Origin: Alcaligenaceae bacterium | GTDB taxonomy: Bacteria > Pseudomonadota > Gammaproteobacteria > Burkholderiales > Burkholderiaceae | Direction: 5' to 3' | Length of the DNA: 5,406 bases | Assembly (NCBI GenBank): GCA_947372575.1 | Contig: CANBUF010000164.1 | Location: 1 to 5,406 of the forward strand | Part shown: piece after piece, positions 1 through 5,406 of the stretch | How the letters are laid out: each line of letters starts with the position of its first letter | How positions within the stretch are numbered: position 1 is the stretch's first letter | Notes under the pieces: model-generated | Told to the model about the DNA's origin: nothing | Databases searched by the model: none | The model's input: the letters and a program-made list of their open reading frames with translations, nothing else | Position numbers and translations under genes: made by a program

Positions 1-31
1 CACCTGATTTAAATTATCACCTGTTTTAAAT
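1..31. repeat. Short direct repeat pair, 14 bases, 17-base period
   Basis: CACCTGATTTAAAT at 1-14 recurs as CACCTGTTTTAAAT at 18-31, with one mismatch in 14 positions. The copies begin 17 bases apart. The first copy starts at the window edge, so the array may continue to the left. It could be a pair of protein binding sites or a chance AT-rich duplication. No regulator can be named from the sequence. Confidence 0.5.
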
Positions 32-40
32 GCTTATCTA

Positions 41-64
41 AACATTGCCACTTCAACATTGTCA
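41..64. repeat. Short direct repeat pair, 10 bases, 14-base period
   Basis: AACATTGCCA at 41-50 recurs as AACATTGTCA at 55-64, with one mismatch. Each copy contains a hexamer resembling a sigma70 -35 box (TTGCCA, TTGTCA). The pair may therefore reflect a duplicated promoter element or simply a small local duplication. Confidence 0.4.
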
Positions 65-72
65 TCTACAGT
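45..72 (+). promoter_or_regulatory. Candidate sigma70 promoter for ubiA-proC-DUF945
   Basis: TTGCCA at 45-50 matches the -35 consensus in five of six positions. After a 16-base spacer, TACAGT at 67-72 matches the -10 consensus in four of six. This would start transcription near 79-80 and leave a leader of roughly 77 bases before the ubiA ATG. The match is modest and such pairs occur by chance in AT-rich DNA. It is offered as the best candidate seen, not as a confident call. Confidence 0.25.
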
Positions 73-156
73 TTGTGAGCGGATTCATATTTTTACAGCC
101 AGTCACACTCAAATTTTCGTACAGAGACACGTTCAATCAATAGGTTTTATAAGCTC

Positions 157-1026
157 ATGCAAGTTCACGCCCCATCCCGGTTTGCACTCTACGCCAAGCT
201 GGTTCGCATAGACAAACCAATCGGTATCATGTTGTTGCTTTGGCCTACGCTATGGGCGGTATTTGCTGCGAGCGACGGTTGGCCGAGCGCGATGATTCTC
301 TTTATCTATGTCGCAGGTACTGTCTTGATGCGCTCTGCAGGGTGTGCTATGAATGACTATTTCGATCGCGATGTCGATTTGCATGTCAAACGTACCGAAC
401 ACCGTGTGCTGACCGCTGGTCTAATTCAGCCCAAAGAAGCCCTGGGCGTTGCAGCAGTGCTTGGCCTACTAAGTTTGATACTGGTATTGCCTTTGAATGG
501 TATGACCTGGCTGCTGGCATGTGTGGCGGCCATTCTTGCGGTGACGTATCCCTTGTTCAAGCGATTTTTTGCGATCCCCCAGGCGTATCTTGGCATTGCT
601 TTCGGCTTTGGGATTCCCATGGGTTTTGCTTCGATACAGAATATGATTCCGCTCGCGGCGTGGGTGATGCTAGCGGCCAACGTATGCTGGGCCATCGCGT
701 ACGATACCGAATATGCCATGGTCGACCGAGATGATGATGTCCGGCTGGGGCTCAAGACTTCTGCCATCACGTTTGGCCGCTTTGATGTGGCCTGCATCGC
801 TTTTTCTTATGCAATGACGATACTGCTGCTGAGTTGGGCAGGAGTGTTACTTGGTTATCACATGGCGTACTGGCTGGGGTTGATTTTCGCATCTGTTATT
901 GCGCTTATACATCTTTACTGGATCCGTAAGCGTGATCGCGCAGCATGCTTCAAAGCTTTTTTACACAATACATGGTTTGGTTGCGCAGTCTTTACCGGTA
1001 TTTTTATTGAAACAGTGTTTCACTGA
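157..1026 (+). CDS. ubiA: 4-hydroxybenzoate polyprenyltransferase (UbiA), complete
   Basis: This integral inner-membrane enzyme transfers a polyprenyl chain to position 3 of 4-hydroxybenzoate, the membrane-committing step of ubiquinone synthesis. The 289-residue product matches the usual family length. It begins with the characteristic DKPIG (19-23) and LLWPTLWA (27-34). The first Mg-diphosphate motif is NDYFDRDVD (66-74), and the second is DTEYAMVDRDDD (183-194), in the form typical of true UbiA rather than other prenyltransferases. Hydrophobic segments fill most of the rest, as expected for a multi-helix membrane protein. The ATG at 157 places DKPIG at the normal distance from the N terminus, but its ribosome binding site is weak: only TAGG at 141-144 is visible, rather far away. 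The residues after VKRT read EHRVLTAG, where E. coli UbiA has ANRPLPSG. It is the first gene of a probable operon; proC starts 9 bases after its stop. Confidence 0.96.
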   Translation: MQVHAPSRFALYAKLVRIDKPIGIMLLLWPTLWAVFAASDGWPSAMILFIYVAGTVLMRSAGCAMNDYFDRDVDLHVKRTEHRVLTAGLIQPKEALGVAAVLGLLSLILVLPLNGMTWLLACVAAILAVTYPLFKRFFAIPQAYLGIAFGFGIPMGFASIQNMIPLAAWVMLAANVCWAIAYDTEYAMVDRDDDVRLGLKTSAITFGRFDVACIAFSYAMTILLLSWAGVLLGYHMAYWLGLIFASVIALIHLYWIRKRDRAACFKAFLHNTWFGCAVFTGIFIETVFH

Positions 1027-1030
1027 TTTT

Positions 1031-1033
1031 GGA
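1031..1033 (+). promoter_or_regulatory. Short ribosome binding site deciding the proC start
   Basis: The only Shine-Dalgarno-like bases before proC are GGA at 1031-1033. They lie just 2 bases before the ATG at 1036 but 5 bases before the ATG at 1039. The second of the two adjacent start codons is therefore the better placed, which would remove one methionine. Translation may also be helped by ribosomes finishing ubiA at 1026. Confidence 0.4.
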
Positions 1034-1035
1034 CA

Positions 1036-1872
1036 ATGATGAATAATTTTCCTTCTATCGCGGTAATTGGTGGTGGCAATATGGCCAACGCTTTGATTTC
1101 TGGCTGGTTGAATCAAGGCTGTCCCGCTTCAAAAATTCATGTGGTGGAGCTATCGGACACCTTACGCGCAGCATGGCAATCTCGTGGCGTCAGTACTGCG
1201 AGCAGTCCGGATGCCAAACTCTCAGAATGCGATGTCTGGATTTATGCCGTCAAGCCTCAACAAATGCGGGATGTGGTGCTATCGACCCATGCCTTGATTG
1301 AACCGCACACATTGATTATCAGTATCGCAGCAGGGATTTCGATCGCCTCGCTGTCTGAATGGCTGGGACATGCGGGCGTTGCGTCTACAAGGATTGTCAG
1401 GTGCATGCCCAACACACCCGCTCTCGTTGGAGCAGGGGTAACAGGTATGGCGGCACCGACTGCGCTTTCTGACGCGGATCGTGAGGTCGCGGCTAATTTA
1501 CTGTCTGCAGTTGGTGAGGTGGTATGGGTCAAGGATGACCAGGCAATTGATGCGGTGACTGCCTTATCTGGTAGTGGTCCTGCCTATGTATTCCTGTTTA
1601 TTGAATCACTCATTGCGGGCGCAGTGTCCCTGGGTCTCTCGCCCGAGCAGGCCAGGCAGCTTGCACTTGCTACGCTGGCAGGCTCAACAAAGCTTGCAGA
1701 ACAGTCAACTGAATCTCCGGCAATCTTGCGTGAGCGCGTCACCTCAAAGGGAGGAACGACCGCAGCCGCACTTGATGTGTTCAATACAAAAGAATTTTCA
1801 GCTATTGTCGGATTAGCGATGCAAGCCGCAACGACCCGTGCGGCCGAGTTGTCAGTCGAATTTGGAAAATAA
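1036..1872 (+). CDS. proC: Pyrroline-5-carboxylate reductase (ProC), complete
   Basis: This cytosolic enzyme reduces 1-pyrroline-5-carboxylate to L-proline with NAD(P)H, the final step of proline synthesis. The 278-residue product is close to the usual family length. An N-terminal Rossmann fold opens with IAVIGGGNMA (8-17), followed by VKPQ (72-75) and RCMPNTP (122-128). The C-terminal helical dimerisation domain carries SGSGPAY (178-184) and the family signature around LRERVTSKGGTT (231-242), which lines the active site. No key motif is missing. The start is either of two tandem ATGs, at 1036 or 1039; the latter has the better ribosome binding site spacing. It sits 9 bases after ubiA and 4 bases before the DUF945 gene, so co-transcription is likely, although the pathways are unrelated. 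No proline-dependent control element is visible. Confidence 0.97.
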   Translation: MMNNFPSIAVIGGGNMANALISGWLNQGCPASKIHVVELSDTLRAAWQSRGVSTASSPDAKLSECDVWIYAVKPQQMRDVVLSTHALIEPHTLIISIAAGISIASLSEWLGHAGVASTRIVRCMPNTPALVGAGVTGMAAPTALSDADREVAANLLSAVGEVVWVKDDQAIDAVTALSGSGPAYVFLFIESLIAGAVSLGLSPEQARQLALATLAGSTKLAEQSTESPAILRERVTSKGGTTAAALDVFNTKEFSAIVGLAMQAATTRAAELSVEFGK

Positions 1873-1876
1873 AATT

Positions 1877-3160
1877 ATGTCCCTCAAAAAAATCTGTATT
1901 AGTCTGCTCACATTTGTCGTCCTTGTTGTTGGGGCTTGGCTGGGTGCGAGTATTTATCTTGGGCGTACCACTGCAAAGTGGGTATCGACACTAGTTGAAC
2001 AAACAGCCAAGCAAAAAACAATTCGCCTTGTGAATCTTCAACACAAACAGGGGTTGTTTTCCTCAGTTGGTCAGTTTGAAGTTCGACTCAATGATTTAGC
2101 CGCTGATGTCAGTACGGGTAGACAAAAGCTTGCTGTCATTGTGGATTATCGCGTCGCCAATCTGCTTCTGCCTGGGTCCTCCATGCGTTTTGAATGGAGC
2201 ATGAAACCCTCAGGTGAGTATGGCGCTGAATTCAATCGTATTTTTGGATCGGAGCTGACCCTCGAAGGCAAGGGGAAACTAGCTTACGGCGGCCGTGCGA
2301 TTTCATCACTGAAGCTGCCTGAGCTTGTCATGCGTGATGGAGAGGACCGCATGCAGATCTCACCCTCTACTGGACAGTTGGCCTGGGTCGGCAATGCATT
2401 GTCCTTTGACTGGAAGACGGACAGGATTGCTTTGCGCAGCGATGGACAGCCGATTGATATCGTTGGCGTCAGTGCCTCAGCCGATATCACAAATCGTAAT
2501 CGTGGTATTGGCACGATGAAATTCGGTGTCGATAAATTCAGTAACAAGACAACAACTGCGCAAGGTTTTGGCGTGCAATCAACGGTGGCAGAGCGCGGTG
2601 ATCGCCTGGATATTTTGTTCAATCATCAGCTCGCCAGTCTGGACATTGCAGGTCAAAAAGTACGAGACATATTGATTGATTTAACGATCTCAGATTTGGA
2701 TATCTCGAGTGTGGATACGTTATCAGCAATTGCCAGTGATTCCGATGATTTTCAAAGCCTGACCGCTGATGAGCAATCCAGAGCGGTACTTGCTGGGCGC
2801 AAACTCCTTAATCAAGGACTCGTGATCGCTTTACCCAAGATTTCAGCGCAAATTGGTTCGGGTTCAGTCAACGGTGATGTAAAAATCGAGTTCCTCAAGT
2901 CGGATGAGGCAGCACCTGTTGAGTTTTCGACTCAAAAATCCTTACGTGCTTCGGGGCAACTTTTTGCAAAAGGCAAAGTGATTGATCAGACGCAAAAGAT
3001 GATGGCATTGATGATGGGCTTAGCAACCGATTCAAAAGAAGGCCTGAAATCAAGCTTTACATTTTCAGGCAACACATTGAAAGCGAATGGCAAGTCCTAC
3101 GACGTCAGCGATTCGCTCTCAATGATTGATGACTACATTAATGGCTTACTTTATCCGTAG
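1877..3160 (+). CDS. DUF945/YdgA-family protein of unknown function, membrane-anchored
   Basis: I assign this 427-residue protein to the DUF945 family (E. coli YdgA), whose biochemical role is not established. Residues 1-27 form a lysine-led hydrophobic segment ending in GAWLGASIY, a signal anchor or uncleaved signal peptide. The bulk would then face the periplasm. Next comes a stretch typical of the family's start: a YLGR-like turn (27-30), then HKQGLFSSVGQFEV (56-69). The remainder is rich in alternating beta-like segments. The C-terminal region (about 290-427) includes a glutamine- and leucine-rich helix and a closing SSFTFSGNTLKANGKSYDV (392-410). The frame is open from 1838, but the ATG at 1877 is preferred. 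It follows the proC stop by 4 bases, has GGA at 1864-1866 about 10 bases upstream, and places the hydrophobic segment directly at the N terminus. It is somewhat shorter than E. coli YdgA. Its last 23 bases overlap the convergent outer-membrane channel gene. Family assignment is by motif recall, not a search. Confidence 0.8.
   Translation: MSLKKICISLLTFVVLVVGAWLGASIYLGRTTAKWVSTLVEQTAKQKTIRLVNLQHKQGLFSSVGQFEVRLNDLAADVSTGRQKLAVIVDYRVANLLLPGSSMRFEWSMKPSGEYGAEFNRIFGSELTLEGKGKLAYGGRAISSLKLPELVMRDGEDRMQISPSTGQLAWVGNALSFDWKTDRIALRSDGQPIDIVGVSASADITNRNRGIGTMKFGVDKFSNKTTTAQGFGVQSTVAERGDRLDILFNHQLASLDIAGQKVRDILIDLTISDLDISSVDTLSAIASDSDDFQSLTADEQSRAVLAGRKLLNQGLVIALPKISAQIGSGSVNGDVKIEFLKSDEAAPVEFSTQKSLRASGQLFAKGKVIDQTQKMMALMMGLATDSKEGLKSSFTFSGNTLKANGKSYDVSDSLSMIDDYINGLLYP
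3034..3070 (-). terminator. Candidate Rho-independent terminator of the leftward efflux operon
   Basis: Read leftward, GCCTGAAA (3070-3063) pairs perfectly with TTTCAGGC (3049-3042) across a 13-base loop. It is followed directly by CTTCTTTTG (3041-3033), a fair T-rich tail. It begins about 68 bases beyond the stop of the outer-membrane channel gene, a reasonable place to end that operon, yet it lies inside the DUF945 coding region. The stem is short, the loop is large and the T tract is interrupted, so this remains tentative. Confidence 0.35.
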
Positions 3161-4643
3161 CCTGCTCTGTCCAGCCACCACCGAGTGACTGGAACAGCGC
3201 GGCAGTGTCCATAAGGCGCGAAGCCTGTGCCTGGACACGGGATACTTTTACTTGCAGGTAAGATTGTTCTGCAAGCAATAAGGTTAAGACATTGACTGAA
3301 CCGATTTTCAGTTGCTGCTGGGTCATATCAAAGGTCTTTTTGGCTGCAGACTCAGCCCGCAGCGCTGCATTGAGTGCACGAGTATCCGCATCCAGTGCAT
3401 ACAGAGTGTCAGACACGTTTTGAAAAGCAGTCAGTACGGTGCTGCGGTATTGCGCACCGGCCTGATCCATAGCTGCCTGTGCGGCTTCTTGTCTAAATTT
3501 CAGCGTACCAAAGTCAAACACGGTTTGTGTGATGTTGCCCGTAACGCCCCAGAACTGGTTGTTATTGGTAAACATTTGATTAAAAGGTACTGCCGCGCCT
3601 CCTAGAAAGGCGGAAAGGGAAAACTGCGGTAAGCGGTTCGCGATCGAGACCCCTACGAGTGCACTGGCCGCATGCAATTGTGCCTCGGCTGCACGCACAT
3701 CAGGACGCTGATCGACAATCTGTGACGGCAAGCTGACGGGTAATGACTGAGGGAGTACCAACGTATCCAGATCAAAGTTCTCAAAACCACCTTGTGCCGG
3801 CAACTTGCCTGCAAGGACGGCCAACTGATTACGTGTCTGTTCGAGTTGCTTGTGCAGGGGAGGGAGCAATTGCTGATTTTGAGCAAGCAGGGTTTCTTGT
3901 GCCGCAACATCCAGGGCCGAAGAGAAGCCAAGCTTTTGCTGCTGTTGCAGCAACTCCAGAGCATGAGTACTGGCACGTATGATTTCTTCGGTCGTCCGGA
4001 GTTGTGCTTGGAGTGCGGCTTGCTGAACGGCAGCTGATACTACATTGGTTGCAAGCGTGACATAGGCGGCATCGAGCAGGAATTTTTGATTTTCAGCCTG
4101 AGCATCGAGCGACTCGACAGTACGTCTGTTCAAACCAAAAACGTCAAGCACAAAACCAACGGAGACCTGTGCCGTATTCAGGGAAAAAGGCGTATCGCCA
4201 GAATTTAATGTCGGGGCAATAGTGTTGGAGTTGCCTTGTCTGGTCGGAGAGTATCCGGCCTGAATCGTTGGGAAATAAAAGCCTCGTTGCGCAGAGGCAT
4301 TGGCCTGGGCTTGTTTGAGTGCTGCCTGAGCCGCATCGATGGTTGGATTCTGTTTGAGGGATAATTCAACTAAAGCATTGAGTGTTGGCGAAGCATATAA
4401 CGTCCACCACTCACGCTTGACTGTCGCACCGATCTCAAAACGCTGGGCAGCAACCAGGTGGTCTGTTGGCTGCACGGATTTTGAGTCTGCCGGTATTTCG
4501 CGGGTTAAGCCCGTCACCTCTGGCGCGGCCGGACGATTAAAGTCCGGGCCGACGGCACAGCCTGTGAGTGCGAGCGTGACCGACAGGGCGACTACTTTCA
4601 TTTTTGGATGAAATAAACAATTGAATCTCGATGTTTGCTTCAT
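3138..4643 (-). CDS. NodT/OprM-type outer-membrane efflux lipoprotein, complete
   Basis: This 501-residue protein is the outer-membrane exit duct of a tripartite RND efflux system; three copies form a TolC-like channel reaching into the periplasm. A lipoprotein signal peptide ends at LTGC, with Cys29 as the lipidated residue. Ala at +2 fits outer-membrane sorting. The following AVGPDFNRP (30-38) is the hallmark of the NodT/OprM/CusC family. Two repeated efflux domains follow (about 85-280 and 305-490), each rich in Ala, Gln and Leu heptads forming the long helical hairpins. The second begins with LPSQIVDQRPDVRAAEAQL (305-323), and the protein closes with ALFQSLGGGW (482-491). Length is normal. 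The ATG at 4643 overlaps the stop of the pump gene by ATGA and has AAGGA 9 bases upstream. A start at Met15 (4601) would give a more compact signal peptide but lacks a ribosome site. The exported substrate cannot be read from this gene. Confidence 0.94.
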   Translation of the reverse strand: MKQTSRFNCLFHPKMKVVALSVTLALTGCAVGPDFNRPAAPEVTGLTREIPADSKSVQPTDHLVAAQRFEIGATVKREWWTLYASPTLNALVELSLKQNPTIDAAQAALKQAQANASAQRGFYFPTIQAGYSPTRQGNSNTIAPTLNSGDTPFSLNTAQVSVGFVLDVFGLNRRTVESLDAQAENQKFLLDAAYVTLATNVVSAAVQQAALQAQLRTTEEIIRASTHALELLQQQQKLGFSSALDVAAQETLLAQNQQLLPPLHKQLEQTRNQLAVLAGKLPAQGGFENFDLDTLVLPQSLPVSLPSQIVDQRPDVRAAEAQLHAASALVGVSIANRLPQFSLSAFLGGAAVPFNQMFTNNNQFWGVTGNITQTVFDFGTLKFRQEAAQAAMDQAGAQYRSTVLTAFQNVSDTLYALDADTRALNAALRAESAAKKTFDMTQQQLKIGSVNVLTLLLAEQSYLQVKVSRVQAQASRLMDTAALFQSLGGGWTEQATDKVSH

Positions 4644-4657
4644 GATGCGAGATCCTT
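4640..4657 (-). promoter_or_regulatory. Ribosome binding site and ATGA overlap coupling pump and channel genes
   Basis: On the reverse strand AAGGA (4657-4653) precedes the channel gene ATG (4643-4641) by 9 bases and lies within the last codons of the pump gene. The pump's stop TGA (4642-4640) shares bases with that ATG. This arrangement points to translational coupling, keeping pump and channel amounts in step, and supports the 4643 start. Confidence 0.75.
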
Positions 4658-5406
4658 AGCTTTGATCAATTCAGTCTTCTTTAGCTTGCGCGCCTTGCGT
4701 TCATCAGACCATTGGACAACCACAACCTGCAGAGCCGGGGCGACAATTAACAGCATGACTGGGCCGATGAGCATGCCTCCCACCACAACGACAGCAAGAG
4801 GTTTTTGAACCTCGCTTCCTATACCATTCGAGAGCGCAGCAGGCAGCAAACCAATACACGCAGAGAGGGCGGTCATCAGCATGGGGCGCATTCTTTGATC
4901 TGCAGCTTCATACATGGCTTGAACACGATCTTTGCCTGAAGCAATCAACTCGTTGAAATAGCTGACTACAAGAATGCCGTTCATCACAGAGACGCCAAAG
5001 AGCGAAACAAAACCAATCGCAGCAGAGATGCTCATGTTCAGACCGGAAAGATACAAGGCGATGATGCCACCGGCAATTGAAAATGGGATCGCTGCAATCG
5101 TGAGCAGACTATCACGTAGCGAATTAAACAGCGTGTAGAGCAATAGCAAGATGATACCGATCGCGATTGGAAGTACGACAAACAGTCTTGCTTTAGCTTG
5201 TTGAAGCTCCTCAAATTCACCCGCCCAGTCAAACCGGTATCCATTGGGTAATTTGATGTTCTTTTCAAGTCGAGTCTGGGCTTCGGTGACCGTGCTGCCT
5301 AGATCTCGTCCACGGACGCTGAATTTAACGGGTATATAGCGTTGGTTACGTTCGTGGAAAATGTATGAGGCACCTGTATCGAGCGAAATGGTAGCCAGCT
5401 CACTCA
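4640..5406 (-). CDS. RND efflux pump, CzcA/CusA (HME) type, C-terminal 254 residues only
   Basis: The frame is open from the right edge (first full codon at 5404-5402), so this is the tail of a protein whose family is about 1,000 residues long. It is a proton-driven inner-membrane exporter. The visible part begins in the second periplasmic loop with NQRYIPVKFSVRGRDLGS (residues 20-37 of the fragment), wording typical of CzcA-like heavy-metal pumps. About five membrane helices follow, near fragment residues 72-93, 98-119, 126-149, 172-190 and 202-229. TM10 reads GFVSLFGVSVMNGILVV, and RMRPMLMTALSACIGLLPAAL spans the next helix. It ends in a short basic cytoplasmic tail. An apparent start at 5149 is a TTG within helix 8 and is not the real N terminus. 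The N-terminal half, with the helix 4 residues used to judge metal specificity, is outside the window. Metals are therefore the likely but unproven substrate. The channel gene follows with a 4-base overlap. Confidence 0.92.
   Translation of the reverse strand, partial: SELATISLDTGASYIFHERNQRYIPVKFSVRGRDLGSTVTEAQTRLEKNIKLPNGYRFDWAGEFEELQQAKARLFVVLPIAIGIILLLLYTLFNSLRDSLLTIAAIPFSIAGGIIALYLSGLNMSISAAIGFVSLFGVSVMNGILVVSYFNELIASGKDRVQAMYEAADQRMRPMLMTALSACIGLLPAALSNGIGSEVQKPLAVVVVGGMLIGPVMLLIVAPALQVVVVQWSDERKARKLKKTELIKAKDLAS

Larger units (their letters stand above)
1..156. other. Non-coding region upstream of ubiA
   Basis: No reading frame on either strand stays open through this AT-rich stretch: stops occur early in all three forward frames, and reverse-strand stops fall in every frame within the first 40 bases. 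It therefore looks like true intergenic DNA rather than the tail of a gene. It holds two pairs of short direct repeats (1-31 and 41-64) and a weak promoter candidate (45-72). From about 73 to 156 I see no clear operator, hairpin or strong ribosome binding site. Confidence 0.7.

Noticed and set aside
426..797. Reverse-strand open frame of 123 codons inside ubiA
   Set aside because: It lies wholly antisense to a clear UbiA protein, shows no recognisable domain and has a composition expected of a shadow frame.
1257..1784. Several open frames (reverse strand and a second forward frame) inside proC
   Set aside because: They overlap well-conserved ProC motifs in other frames, resemble no family and lack ribosome binding sites.
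1838..1876. Upstream ATG giving the DUF945 protein 13 extra residues
   Set aside because: It would overlap the end of proC and put a polar stretch ahead of the signal anchor; the ATG at 1877 fits the spacing and the family N terminus better.
3143..3162. Bulged hairpin exactly on the convergent overlap as a bidirectional terminator
   Set aside because: The stem is only about six pairs with a bulge, and neither side is followed by a T-rich tract.
3938..3956. CTG/CAG-like repeat and inverted repeat in the channel gene
   Set aside because: It is explained by four consecutive glutamine codons and neighbouring leucines in a coiled-coil helix (residues 231-236), which is normal for this family.
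3312..4037. Forward-strand open frames within the channel gene
   Set aside because: They are antisense to an intact NodT/OprM-type protein and show no domain or translation signal.
5038..5268. Reverse-strand frame of 76 codons overlapping the pump gene
   Set aside because: It is an alternative frame of the RND gene; the true frame is continuous with the RND motifs up to the window edge.
1..5406. CRISPR array, insertion sequence, integrase, tRNA or rRNA gene, or a novel defence-like system
   Set aside because: No spaced repeat array, transposase motif, terminal inverted repeats or RNA gene signature was seen; nearly all bases are taken up by recognisable chromosomal genes.

Overview
The window is ordinary, densely packed Gram-negative chromosome, most likely from a betaproteobacterium of the order Burkholderiales. 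Three things point there: the overall style of the UbiA and ProC proteins, the ubiA-proC adjacency, and the wording of the C-terminal part of the RND transporter, which reads like CzcA-type pumps of that group. Base composition is close to half GC, lower than in many Burkholderia or Bordetella relatives. The genus cannot be settled by eye.

Left part (1-3160, rightward): an AT-rich non-coding stretch (1-156) carries two pairs of short direct repeats and a weak sigma70-like promoter. It is followed by three tightly spaced genes: ubiA (4-hydroxybenzoate polyprenyltransferase, ubiquinone synthesis), proC (pyrroline-5-carboxylate reductase, last step of proline synthesis) and a DUF945/YdgA-family protein with an N-terminal membrane segment. 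Gaps of 9 and 4 bases suggest one transcript, although the three products have no obvious shared pathway.

Right part (3138-5406, leftward): the 3' end of an RND efflux pump gene of the CzcA/CusA (HME) type runs off the right edge. It overlaps by ATGA with a complete gene for a NodT/OprM-type outer-membrane lipoprotein channel. Together they are the inner-membrane pump and the outer-membrane exit duct of a tripartite export system. The periplasmic adaptor is not in the window and would be expected beyond the right edge, upstream of the pump gene.

The two units converge and their coding regions overlap tail to tail by 23 bases, so any terminator must lie inside the opposing gene. A plausible leftward terminator is visible inside the DUF945 gene. 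I found no mobile element, CRISPR array, RNA gene or convincing new system. The least understood items are the DUF945 protein, the overlapping convergent junction and the repeat pairs upstream of ubiA.
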